Origin: an uncultured Collinsella sp.
GTDB taxonomy: Bacteria > Actinomycetota > Coriobacteriia > Coriobacteriales > Coriobacteriaceae
Length of the DNA: 37,361 nt
Reading direction: 5' to 3'
Assembly (NCBI GenBank): GCA_902475445.1
Contig: CABRZN010000010.1
Coordinates: forward strand, 1-37,361
A program made the position numbers and the translations under genes. The notes below the pieces were generated by a model. It ran no database searches, was not told the DNA's origin, and worked only from the letters and a program-made list of their open reading frames with translations. Positions 1 through 12,100 of the stretch are shown here, piece after piece; within the stretch, counting starts at the first letter, position 1; each line of letters begins with the position of its first letter.

Positions 1-114
1 GCCTGCGCACTCGATGGATTCGGATGCCCGACAGAGGCTCCTTATGGCTGCTTCCTTCCGGACCTGACCAGATTCGGAACATGTCGTCATCCGAACCCAT
101 CGAACGCGCTAGGC
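1..114 (-). ncRNA. ffs: Signal recognition particle RNA (small bacterial 4.5S type)
   Basis: The minus strand carries the SRP RNA apical core GGTCAGGTCCGGAAGGAAGC, which binds Ffh. The flanks (about 5-26 and 88-109) pair as a long helix, as expected for the hairpin of about 100 nt that forms the small bacterial SRP RNA. With Ffh it targets nascent membrane and secreted proteins to the membrane. The outer few bases (1-4 with 111-114) can also pair, so the exact ends are uncertain by a few bases. A well-placed promoter lies directly upstream. Confidence 0.93.
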
Positions 115-123
115 GCTCGGTAT

Positions 124-152
124 ATCTTACCTGCTCCCGCCCGCCACGGCAA
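124..152 (-). promoter_or_regulatory. Promoter of the SRP RNA gene
   Basis: On the minus strand TTGCCG (152-147) and TAAGAT (129-124) are separated by 17 bp. This places a start site about 7 nt downstream, at the predicted 5' end of the SRP RNA. Inferred from consensus and spacing. Confidence 0.6.
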
Positions 153-186
153 GTGGGGCGAACCCATCGGATGGATTCGCCCCACT
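152..186 (-). terminator. Hairpin after the giant adhesin gene
   Basis: An 11-bp perfect stem (AGTGGGGCGAA pairing with TTCGCCCCACT) with a 13-nt loop lies 12 bp past the adhesin stop codon. It has no T-tract, so it may be an RNA-stabilising hairpin or a weak terminator. It directly abuts the -35 of the SRP RNA promoter. Confidence 0.4.
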
Positions 187-197
187 CGTCCATATCG

Positions 198-3100
198 CTA
201 GCGGCGCTTGCGGTACAGGACCGCGCCGCCCGCTGCGGTCAGCGCGCCGATGCCGGCCATGACCGCGAGCGCTGCCGCCGGCAGGCTGCGGTCGCCGGTG
301 TCGGGCATGCCGCCCTTGGAGCTGCCGTCGCCGGAGCTGCCGCCGGAGCCGTTATCTGAACCGCCGCCCGAGCCGCCGCCCGGCGTGCCGGGGTTCTCGG
401 GGGTGCCGGGGGTGCCGGGGGTGCCGGGATTCTCGGCGTAGCTGTTGGTGAAGACTGGCGGCACGTTGGCGTCGCCCTCGTAGGAGACCTTCGCCGACAG
501 ATAGCCCGTCTTGGTGCCGTCGGCCGCCTCGTCGCTCACCGTGACGACGATCTTGCGCACCGCCTTGTCGTAGGTCACGTGCGCCTGGCCGTCGTCGACC
601 TCGCTCACCGTGAAGGTGTAGGTGCCGGCCTGCTTGAAGGTCAGCGCATCGAACGTGACGCTGCCATCGGCGGCATTCTTGGCGGTCGACATGACCTTGC
701 CGTCCCGGCTCTTGAGCTCAAAGCTAAACTGGCCCGCCTTGAGCTCGGCGCCCTTGAGCACCTTGGCGGCGCCCAGCTTGAGGGTGACGGGTGCGGCCTC
801 GTAGCCGTTGGTGAACGTCACCGAGTCGTCGCCCGTGGGATTGCCCTCGGCATCCGCCAGCTCGTGCTTGACGGTGAGCGTGCCGTTTCCGGCGTCGGCA
901 ACCGTCGTGCGCACGCGGTACGCCGCCCTGTCGTACGTCACGCCGCCCGCCGTGCCGGCGACCTCGCGCAGCTCGTAGCTGTGCATGCCGGGCGCGGTGT
1001 AGGTGACGGGGCTGAGCGCGACCGTGCCGTCTGTGGCGTTCTTGCCCGTCGCCGCGACGCTCTCGCTGCCGTCGGCGGCGATCTCGACCAGCTGGAACTC
1101 GAACTCGCTCCCGGCCAGGTCGCGGCCCTTGAGCTTCTTGTTCACCTTGATCTGGTCGGTGACGGAGCTCGGCGTCGGGTTCACGCCGTAGGTGTTGGTG
1201 AACTCGAACGCGCCCTTGCCCTCGGGCGTACCCTCTGCGGGCAGGACCTCCGCGACGAGCGTGCCCGCGTTGGTGTGCTCGACCACCTTGACCGTGAAGG
1301 TCCTCGTCGCCGTCGCGTCGTTGACCACGCCGTCGACCGAACCGGACTCGCTCACCCGGTAGGCGAACGTCTTGGTGCGCAGGCCGCCGCCGTCGATCTC
1401 GACGTCATCGAGGTCGCTCGTCTGCCTGAACGTGACGTGGCCCAGCTCGACGTTGCCGGCGGCGTCGTTGGTCGCCTCGGTCACCGTCTTGCCGGAGGCG
1501 TCGACCGGCGCGGGCGCGCCGTCCAGCGGCGTGATCTTAAAGGTGTACTTGCCCGCAATGTCGGCCTGCGTGAGGCCGAGTCCGGCCTGGCCGAGCGCCA
1601 GCGTCTTGGTGCCCGCAAGGTCAACCGTCGCCTCGTTGGTGCCGTAGCCGTTCACAAACGACAGCGTGCCGTCGGAGCCCTCGGGGTAGACCACGGCCAC
1701 ATCCAGCCCGCCCTTGCCGTTATCGGTCACCTTGACCGTGATATCGAAGCTCGAGGCGGTCGCCGTCACGCCCGCGGACAGCCGGTCCGTGCCGTCCTCG
1801 GATACGGTATAGGGAATGACCCAGGAGCCGTCGGCGGCCCTGGTGGCGATGCCGTCCGCCACCATCCGCTCGAGAGCGTCGGTAGTGTAGGCAATGGGCG
1901 AGAACGCAAGTCCCGCGGCCTCGCCGTCGCCGGAGGCCTGGTTGGTCGCGGTCGCGACCACGTTACCTTGGGCATCGCGGACGGAGAACGAGAACTCGCC
2001 CGCCGCCGCGGCTCGGCCCGTCAGCGTCTTGGTGGCGTTAATTGCCACGTTGCCCTCGCCGCCAAGCGTTCCGGTGGCCTCGTAGGAGTTCTGGAACGCG
2101 ACCGTCACGGGCGCGGGCGCCGACGTGGCGTCATCTGCCGTGGAGACCTCGCTGCGTGCGACCTCGACACCGTCCTTGGCAACCGCGGTCGTGACCGTGA
2201 GTCTGCCCGTCGCGGCGTCGTAGGCGGGCGCGATGGTCACCGTGCGCGGCGCGGTGTCGTTGGCGTAGCCCTCGCCGCCGAGCTTGGTCTCGGTGACGGT
2301 GAAGCTGTAGGTCTTGCCCGCGTCGGCGTCGGTGAACTTCACGTCGCCCTTGGCGTCGCTGCCGATGAGGTCGACCAGGTCGGCCGCGCCGTCATCGGCC
2401 GCGGCCACGGCGTAGGCGTCCCCGTCGGTCTTGAGGCCGAGCTTGGCGGCCGTCTCAGCGTCCGCGGTCACGGTGAAGGCGAACTGCCCCGCCTCCATGG
2501 CGCGGCCGGAGAGCGTCTTGGACAGGCGCACGCCCGCACGGGCCGAGTAGTCGAGCTCGGTCGTGTAGGTGTTGACGAAGTCGCCGCCGCTCACCTCCGC
2601 GATCGCGGGCGTCGTGGCCGTGAGGTTGCCGGAGCCGTCATCGGTCACGGTCACCGTCATCGTGGCGACGTGGCCGTCGTAGGCCACGCCGGCGATGGCA
2701 GAGCCGTCATCGGGCCTGACCTCGCGCACCGTGTAGGTGAAGGTCTTGGCGCGCACGCGCTTGCCGCCGACCTCGGCGAACCCAGCATCCTTGATGTCAT
2801 CGAGCGTGTAGCGGATGGGGCCGAAGTCGAAGGCGACCCTATCGCCCGCCTTGGTGCCGGCGGCCGTCACGCTGACGGTCTTGGAGCCGTCGGCAGATCC
2901 CTCGGGCATGGGCGCGCCGTCCTCGCCCGCGAGCGCGAACTGGAAGCTGTCGCCCTCCGCCCAGTCGCGACCCCTGAGCGTCTTGGTGAAGAGCCCCGCG
3001 GTGGAGACGTCCCTGCCCTCGGCGGCCGTTCCGTACGTGTTGGTGAACGCGACGGTCGCGCCGTCCTCGGTCACGGCGCCCTCGGCCTTGGAGCCGTCAG

Positions 3101-6100
3101 CCCCGTTGACCGCGGTCGTGTAGCCCTCGGCGGCGTCCTCGGCCACGGTGTAGCGCGCGCCCACGGGCAGGCCGGCGACGGTCTTCTCCTCGCCGTCCTT
3201 AAGCGTGAAAGTCGCCTTGCCGTCCGCGAACGTCACGGCGTGCTCGCCCTTTCCGAAGGTGCCGGAGACGGGCTCGCCGTCCCCGTCGGTCAGCGCGACC
3301 GTAAAGCCGAACTCGCGCTGGCTGTCGCCGCCGACGACCGTCTTCTTGACGGTGAGGCTGCCAGTCTTGGCGGTGTTGGTAAAGACCGCCGCCTCAACCG
3401 TGCGCTCAGCAGCATCGCCCGCATCGTCGGTCAGCTGTGCAATCTTGGTCTTGGCAGACAGCTTACCGGCGTCGTCGTCGGTCACCGTGACGGTGACACG
3501 ATAGGTGGCCTTCGAGAACGTGAGTGCTGCCTCGTCACCCGGCTGCTCGGTAATCACATAGGTATAGGTACCGGGCTTGGCGTACTCGATGGTACCGAAG
3601 TTGCCGACCTGGGCATCCTTGTGCAGCTCAATCGTCGACACGCCGTCCTTGGCGCCCTTGGGCATGGGTGCCTCGCCTTGGGCAGTCAGCGTCATGGTAA
3701 AGGCATCCGATGTCATCCAGTTGCGTCCGGAGATCTTCTTTTGCACCTTAAAAGCGTTTTCCACCTTTGTGGACTCCACGCTGTAGACGTTGGTGAAGCC
3801 CACCTGCGTCGCCTGTCCGACGGTACCCTTCTGGGGGTTCGCCTTATCGACAACCGCAAAGCCGTCTTCGCTCGTCATGAGCTCACCCTTGGAGTTGAGC
3901 TCCCGCACCTCGTAGTGAGCACCCGCAGGCAAGGTAACCGTGACGGAGCCGCCGGCCTTAAGCGTGATGGTGTCACCGCTCTTGATCTGTCCGCTTACAT
4001 AAGTGCCATTGGTGCCACTGGGGCGACCGGCGTACGCAAAGGTGCCGGCCAGAGGCGTTGTGCCATCGGCCTGGTAGAGCAGTACCTTAAAGGTAAATGC
4101 CTTGTTGGGCGCGGTGATGCCTTCGGCGGCCGTGACCGTCTTGCTCAACGTCAGGCGCCCGTCAGAGACCTCATCGGTAGTGGTGTTAGTCTTGACGGCA
4201 GGGTTGTTGCCGACCGTCACCGACGCCTGGTTGGAAATATTGCCCGAAGCGCCACCGCTCTTAAACGCATCCTCGGTCACGCGGACCTTAAACTGAACCG
4301 TGCCCTCCTTACCGGCGGGAACGTCCGCCAGCGCCCAGGTGAGGTTGCCGTCGTTGTCCTTGGAGCCGGCATCCTTATGGTCGCCCGCGAACTCCACGAA
4401 CTCGGTCCCCGCGGGAACGGTATCGGTAATCGTCACCGTGGCAGGCGCGCCCTCAGTGTTCTTGTAGCCGATGGTGTAGGTGAGCTCGTCGCCCAGCGCC
4501 ACACCCGACCCCGTCGAATCCTGAGCATCGCTCTCGGACTTCTTGGGCACGTAATTGGTCGTGGTGCCGGTATAGCTCTTGTTGTCAACCGTTACGGTAG
4601 CTTTGTTCTCAACGATGCCGACCGCACCCTGGGCGTCCTTCACAGCGTCCTCGGTAATCTTGACGCGCACGCGCACCAAACCGTGGCTGCCCGCAGGCTG
4701 CTCACCCAGGTTCCAGATAAGCAACTGACCGCTCGCAGCGCCCTTATCGGCACACTCGCCCTCAAAGGCCTCGAACACGACGCCGGCAGGAAGCTTGTCG
4801 GTCACGGTCACGCTGGCCGGAACCAGGTTACCGGCGGTATCGGCCTCGGTATTGACCCAGTTGATGGTATAGACGTAGGAGTCGCCCACAGAAAGCAGCT
4901 GCCCGTCGATGTCCACATTGGGCTTCGCGACCGTGCCGATCGTCTTGACCTTATCGCGTGTGTTGTGGAAGACGATCTTGCCCTTCTCGGTACCATCGCG
5001 ATAGGTCACCTTGGACGTCAGCGTGCCGTCGTTGTGGTCGGTCACCTCGAGCAGTACTCGGCACGTCGCAGACGTATCCACGGGACGCACACCCTCGGGC
5101 AGGTTGGCCATGCGCTCCTTTGCCACCAGGTTAAAGCTGTAGGTGGTGGTGTGGTCGGCATTGTGACGCTTGGTGGCAATGCCATCGTTGACGGCGCCGG
5201 CAAGGTCAATCGTCTGCTCATTAGATTCGCCAGCAGCATTGCCAAGCTTAAAGTTGACCTTACCAAAGTCGACCGTAGCGGTACCGTTCTCGCCCGCCCG
5301 GGTCTTACCCTCATCCATCCATTCGAGCGAGCCATCGGCCTTCTCGGCATACAGGTCAAAGGTATACTGGCCCGCCCCGATCTTGTCGCGGGAGTCCATT
5401 ACCTTCTCGGCAGCAAGACCCTCAAAGGTTCCGGCCGCGATGTAGCTGTTGGTAAAGGACACTTGGGCCTTGGCGGTACCGCTCTCGGGGCCAAAGGGCT
5501 TCGTATCGCGGGGCTCTTCAACTTCGTTGGCGTCATAGTGCTTGACCGTGGTCACGGTATAGAGCGAACCGTCGCCGCGCTTCTTAACCGCAATCTCTAC
5601 CATCCAATAGGTGGAGTCGTATGTATAGCCGCCCTTGCCGCCGTCATTCTCAACAACCTTGTAGGTGAACGTCTTGTCTGCATCATCCGTCGCGAAGGTC
5701 AGGCCGCCCAAAATACCGGTATGGGACGTGCCATCGGCCTGCGGTTCATCGTTTGTCACGGTGAGCTTGCCTTCATCCGCGCGCAGCAGCTTGTTGAGCT
5801 TTTCGATTGAAGCATCACCCTCGCCCGTCACCGTAAAGCCAAACATGCCGGCATGCAGGTCGTGCCCGTTAAGCGTCTTGACGATCTCAAGACCGCCTTG
5901 GAGCTCGTAGCTCGTTGAAGTTTGGTAACTATTGGTGAAGATGAAGCCTTCCGAGCCGGTCGCACCATCGGCGCGGGCCACAAGCTTGCCGCCCTCATCG
6001 GTTACGGTAACGGTCACGGTATAGATGTGCTGGTCATACTTCCACTCGCCGAGGCCGCTGTTCGGGGCCAGCTCATTAATAGCAAACTTATACGTGCCCG

Positions 6101-9100
6101 GTTTGTTAAAGGTAAGCTTCGAGAAATCGACCTGATAGTGCTCCCCGTCCTTGAGGCCCTCCTTCGTTTGCTTCTTCTCGGCATAGCCGTTGTCCACGCT
6201 CATTGAAGAGCCGGTGATGAGCTTGCTGTCGACAGCAGCCCGGGTAGCATCGTCAGCCGCGGTCATGGCAAAGGTGAACTTGCCCGGAGCATTGGCACCG
6301 ACAACTACCTTTGTCACAGACGGAGTGTAGGTCGCCGCCTCGGTAACCGTATAGGTGTTCTTGAATTTGACCGTCGCGACACCGGTGGACGTTGCATCCG
6401 AGGGGTAGATCCACTGACCCTCAAGCTCGTCGCCACCGTCACCCGGCTTGCTTACCGACGTCGTGACCCTAAGCGTACCGTCGCCGCTATCCGCCACGAC
6501 AGCCTTAACCGTATGGACCGTCTCGTCGTACTTATAGCCCGTCGCTTTGTCGTCAATCTCGCTCACCGTATAGGTGAACGTCTTGCCGGCATCATCCTGA
6601 GTGAAGGTCAGCCCGCCCGCAGGTACCAAACTCACGGTCTTGGGAGCATCGGCCTCGACGCTTGCGGTCTTAAAGACCTTGCCGTCCGTGGAAATGCCAA
6701 CCTTGCTGGCAGATGTCTTGTCGGCAGGCTTGACGATATAACGGAACGTGCTCTTAGGCGAACCAAAAATGGTCGCGTCCTTGGGATACGTCAGCGTTTT
6801 CTCGATCTGCAGGCCACCAGCGGCGCCATAGTCGAGGCTTGCCGCATAACGGTTCACAAACGAGACAGTAGGCGTCGTGGCGCCGGCCTCACTTGCATCG
6901 TACTGCTGCACGTAAGTATTCGGTTTTTGCTTGAGCTCGACGATCTTTTCATCCGTCAACTTACTCGCATCGGCGCCATCGCCCAGCAGCTCCGTCACAC
7001 CCGCGCCCTTGAGCACGGTCGTCACGGTGTAGAGCTTAGCGGGGTCGTTCTCGCGTGCAAGAACCTTGACGAGCACGATAGCGTCACCAGTGTAGCCGGT
7101 GTCATAGGTGTAGCCGGCAGCAGCAGGCTGGTTCTCGTGAATGCGATAGGCAAATGTACGGCCAAGGTCCTGTTCCGTGAGGTCGCGGGCAAAGAGCTTC
7201 TCTTGCCCGCTTGCGCTCACCACAGCGCCGGACACGCCGGCCCCTGCCACCTTATTGGACAGGCTGGCCTCGGAGCCATCGACCGACGTCTGAACGCCGT
7301 TGTACCAAAGGCCCGTCACGGCAAAGGTAAACTGGCCCGCGGTAGAGGCGCGACCCTCAAGAGTCTTGCTCACCGTCACGCCATCAAAGGTGCCCGATGC
7401 ACGGTACGCGTTGGTAAAGGCAGCCTTGTCGGTTACGATCTTGTCCGCATCGGAGGCACCGGTGTTGGCGTAGGTCACGCTCGACACACGCAGCTTGCCC
7501 GTGTGGTTGCCCGACTCGTCCAGATCGGTCACCACAACGGTCGCGCGGGCGGTGTGCTTGTCCATGGACATGCCCGCCTGGCCATCCTGCGCAGCATTCT
7601 CGGTGATGTTGAAGCTAAAGGTGCCCGCGCGGTTGAACGTCACGGTCGGGGCGGCTTCGGTGCCAAAGGCAAACGAGGCCACGCGTCCCGACTCGGGCGC
7701 GCTGGCGACTGCCTGGCTGGCGTTAATAGCGACAGCCCCGTCTGCCACCGCCTGCGCAGTGGTCTTGTTCAGACCAGTCACGCCGGCATCGTCCGTAGCG
7801 GCGGCAAGGTTAAAGGTGTAGCTCTCGCCCTGGTTCCAGTCGCGACCGCTCACGGTCTTTTGGCCCTGCAGGGTCACGCTCGTGGGCTCCACACTATATA
7901 TATTGGTAAAGACGGGCGTGTCATTCTCGTCCAGCTGCTTCACCGTGCCGTCCGTCTCGGCCTTGTAGTACTCAACCGAGGTCTGGATGCCGGCGCCCTT
8001 TGCGACATTGCGCACCACGGCGTAATAGACCGATTCGTCGTAGGTCACGCCCGCGACACTGCCGGGGTTCTCAGTGGGCTTGTTCTCAGTGAGCGTGTAC
8101 ACATAGGCGTGTCCCGCATCCTTATTGACGGTATAGGAGATCGCCGGCCACCTCACCTCGCCGTCGGCGTTATTGCCCACGGTCGCGGTGTTACCCTCGG
8201 TGCCCTGAGGCATGGGGGCCTCGATGCTCGTGTCGATCGTATCGGGGCTGAACGTTGCGTTGGCATCCTTGTAGCCACCCATGCCCTCGAGCGTAAAGCC
8301 AAAGGTGTTCTGGGTAAGCGGGAGCGTTCTGGCGTTGTCGGTCAGGTTCTTTTTTGCATGGATGGTGATGTCCTTCTCATACTCGTCGTAGCGGTTGGTG
8401 AAGGTAGCTACCTTATCGGTAACCTCCTTCTTAGTCTCGGCGCCCGCGTCGTCACGTACCTGCATCACCTTCACGCTCGTAACGACCAGGGCACCGGCTT
8501 GGTTGTCCTCAACCACGACCGTTGCGGTATAGACAGCGGCAGAATAGCTTATGCCGTCCGCCCTGGCATCGGAGCCGGGGATAACCTCCGAGATGGTATA
8601 GATGTAGGTGCCCGGCTTGAAATAGGTGATGTCGCCAAACGTTGCCGTCTTATAGGTGGTGTCGTCAAACTTTGCCGTCGGGGCTTTCTCGGTGATCTCG
8701 ACCGTCGACACCTTGCTCTTGGCGCCATTGGGCATGGGGACGCCGTCATCGGCCGTAAGCTGCACGGTAAAGGTATCGGAATCGTTCCAATCGCGGCCGT
8801 TGAGCCTCTTCTTGACGCTCAGGCGATCTTTGGCATCAAGCGTTACCGAGCTGGCGCTGTAGTTGTTGGTGAACTCAAGCTTGTTGCTCGCGGGAATCTC
8901 TCCACCCTCGAGCTTGCCGATCTTACCCGTGATGGTGTTGCCGGTTCCCGTCTGCTCCACGCCGCCGGCCTTACGGCTCACAAGGCTAAAGCCGGCCGGA
9001 AGCACCGACTCGTCGGCAGAGCCGGTCACAGTGTTAACGATGCTCGCCAGCACATTGCCACCGGACTCCTCGCCCTTAGTGGTGAGCTCGCTCACGCTAT

Positions 9101-12100
9101 AGCTGTCGCCCTTCATAAGGTCGTATACGCGGATGGTCTCGCCGGCCTTGATGGAATGGGTGTCGCCGTTCATAAGCCTAAAGGAATTGCCCACAGCTTT
9201 GCCGCTCGCATCGAACACATGCGCCTCGTAGCCCTCCTGGGACTCCGGCAGGGTGAACTTAAACTTAAAGGTCAGGTCGTTACCTTTTGCATCCTTGGTG
9301 GGCGCGGTAAGGCCACTGTCCGCCGTCACCGTCACGGTCTTAGTCACTTGCAGGCGTGCCACGCGACGATCGGTATACTGCACGGCCGTTGCCGTGGTAA
9401 AGAGATGATTGAGCTGAAGCGTGCCCAGATCGGTGCCATTGGTGGCATCATCGTCTTGATAAAGGGCCATGCGGTTGATGCCCGTATCGGCAAAGATGGT
9501 CGCCAGCTGGCCGTTGCGGTCGCCACCGTCCTCGACATAGCGCAAGACGGTCTTGGCACCTTGCGTCGTCTTGTCATAGCGCATATGCATCCAGTTGTCC
9601 GTAGGACTTGTCGGGCCCCATGTCAGGTTTCCGCTGGCGTCAACGGCCGCACTCTGCAGCTTGCCCTTAATGTGCGTAAGCGTGTTGTCAATGGAGTCGG
9701 GAGAGCCAAACTGTGCCAGGGAGGCGATCAGCGAACCCGGGCCGCTCACGCTGAGCACGCCGTCGCCTTTCTCACCGGCATCCACATACACGCCCGAATC
9801 ATCCACAATCACCTTGGTGATAGTGTTGTTAATCTCATAGCCATCCGGGCTTACAGACTCACGCAGGTAGTACGTACCCTTGATAAGGGGTTTGTGGTTT
9901 ACCGAATCGAGTGGGAAGCATGCCGCGCCCTTAATCTCATACGGATAGGTCGCGTCGTTCGCCTTCACGGTGTCATACGGCTCCGCACCGGGCTTGATGG
10001 CATACGTGCTGGGGCTATTGCCAGTAACGTCCTTAGCCTGGTACAGCTGAAACGTCGCGTCGTTCACGGGCTTACCCAGGTCGTCAACCTTCTGCACAAA
10101 CAGACGGTTCTGAACGTTGGTGAGGTGGATCACCGTAGAGAACTGCCTGTTTATCGTTTGATATTGGACCATAGAGGTGTTGTCGATGGTTGCCCCCGCC
10201 AGAGACGACGCCGTGGTGTGATACACCGCCACGGTATAGTCGGCATTCGACTTGTCCTCCATCATGGCAGCGTACTTCTCGATATCGCCGGGCAGCGACC
10301 TGACCGTCACCACGTAGTCGCCCTTGGTATCAACATCAAAGACACTCGTGTCCGCCGATTTGGCAGCCTCGACGGCGCCGGCAATGCCGTGTGCGGAGCA
10401 CAGCTTATAGCCATTGAGCGGGTTGCCCGTAACCGCCGTCCACGCTTTTTCGTCCGTGTCTTTCTTAGTTTCATCGGCGCGCTTGAGCACCACGGCAAAG
10501 GTCGTACCCGAGCTAATGGGTTTATCCTTATTGTCTTTTGTCTCTTTGCTAAGGGAAATGGTCTCCTTAGCGGCCAGATAGCCGCCGTTCAGCCACATGC
10601 GGCTGCCCGTCCATTGTTCGTTGTTGGCTGTTGTGACCGTTGTTTGCGGCGCAACCACCACGCCACCCGTGCCACTTGCCGCGGCCTTGTACTGCAGGTG
10701 CAGCTCACCTGGCGTTGCATTGGTCGATGAGGTCAGACTCGAGCGATATCCCGCGGGCAGGCCTGTCTCTTTGAGTACAAAGTAGTTATGTCCATCAGCA
10801 TGCTGGTTATCAAATGAAAGGACGGAGCCGTCGTCCGACTTCAGAAGCACCAGCCGACCCTTATCGTCCGTCGTACCTTGAGCGATGGGATCGCCCTGCG
10901 TCTTCCAGCTGGCATCCGACTGATACAGCGCAAACTTGGCGTCCTGGACTGCCTCACCGTTCTGATTGACCTTCTCGACCTCGGACGACGGCAGGGTGGT
11001 GAGGTTGAACTTAAGTTTCATGTTCGATGCGCCCGCGCCGCGCTCCAGATAGAAGAAGCTCAGCGTGTGCTTGGTGCTGTCGCTGAAGGTGTTAGGGGAG
11101 TTAATGGAAAAGTTGGAGACATCCGCACCGGCGGCTTCGTACATCGCCCTGATGGTGGTGTCTTGAATGGTCTCTTCGGGATCATTTGCGTTGTCGACAT
11201 GGCCGACATGCACGTCGCCGGTGGCGAAGTTGATCTTGAGCGTCGCCTTCTCGTGAATGCCGCCCAGATCGCCCACGAGTACGCCATCGATGTACACCCA
11301 GACGTCGTCGTCACCCGAGAACTCAAAGACCATATCCTCGCCTTTGGTGGTCTTGCCACCGTTAGGCTGGACAAACTCCGTGGTCATGGACATGCCAAAG
11401 TGGTGGTTAAGGTTCGTGCTTCCGTCAACGATCTTTTTGGGCGAGAGCTTATTGCCTTGTTCGTCGAAAACTTTGTAGGCCGAGTCAAAGGGGAAGAATT
11501 GGCCTAGATTGGTTTCGCTATTAGAACTTCCTTTGTATACGCCCGCGGAGTCGTAGACATTAAAGGAGTTCGTCGCGGGGCTATACACGGCATAGTTGCC
11601 GTCAGAACCATACGAGTCGTAAACGTAATAGCCATCCTTAAGCTGGAAAAGGCCCTTCACGTTGTTGTAGACGGCCTTGCCGTTGACCTGGCTGTCGTTA
11701 TTAAAGAGATAAGCCAGCGACTCGTCGGTGTACGTACCACTCGTGTTATAGGAGGTGTAGGTGCCGGCTTTAATTGAGGGATAGCCATTTACCAGCGTGT
11801 TCTTCACAAATTGAAGACGTCCAAAACCGCCAATGCCGCTTCTTCCCGTCCATTTATTAATGCCCGATCCGGCACCGCCATTGAACTTGAGCTGGTGATC
11901 TTTGTTGATGCCAGTGTTGTTATTGCCGTTGTCGTTATTGATGTTTGCCGAGCTATCGTTGTCGCCATCGACGACCCAATAGTCGAACAGATTGACCGTA
12001 GTGCCGGTGGGATTCACCGTCTGCACGGTGTGGTTGCTAAAGGGAACCGTTTGATCGGCCGACGCGCTCGTCGCACCAAACAAGAGTGCACACGCCGCCA

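Noticed and set aside
579..5810. Open frame of 1,743 codons on the plus strand opposite the adhesin gene
   Set aside because: It is a shadow of high third-position GC in the adhesin. Its translation is Arg/Gly/His-rich with no domains or ribosome site, and a second such frame (6513-10730) shows the same pattern.
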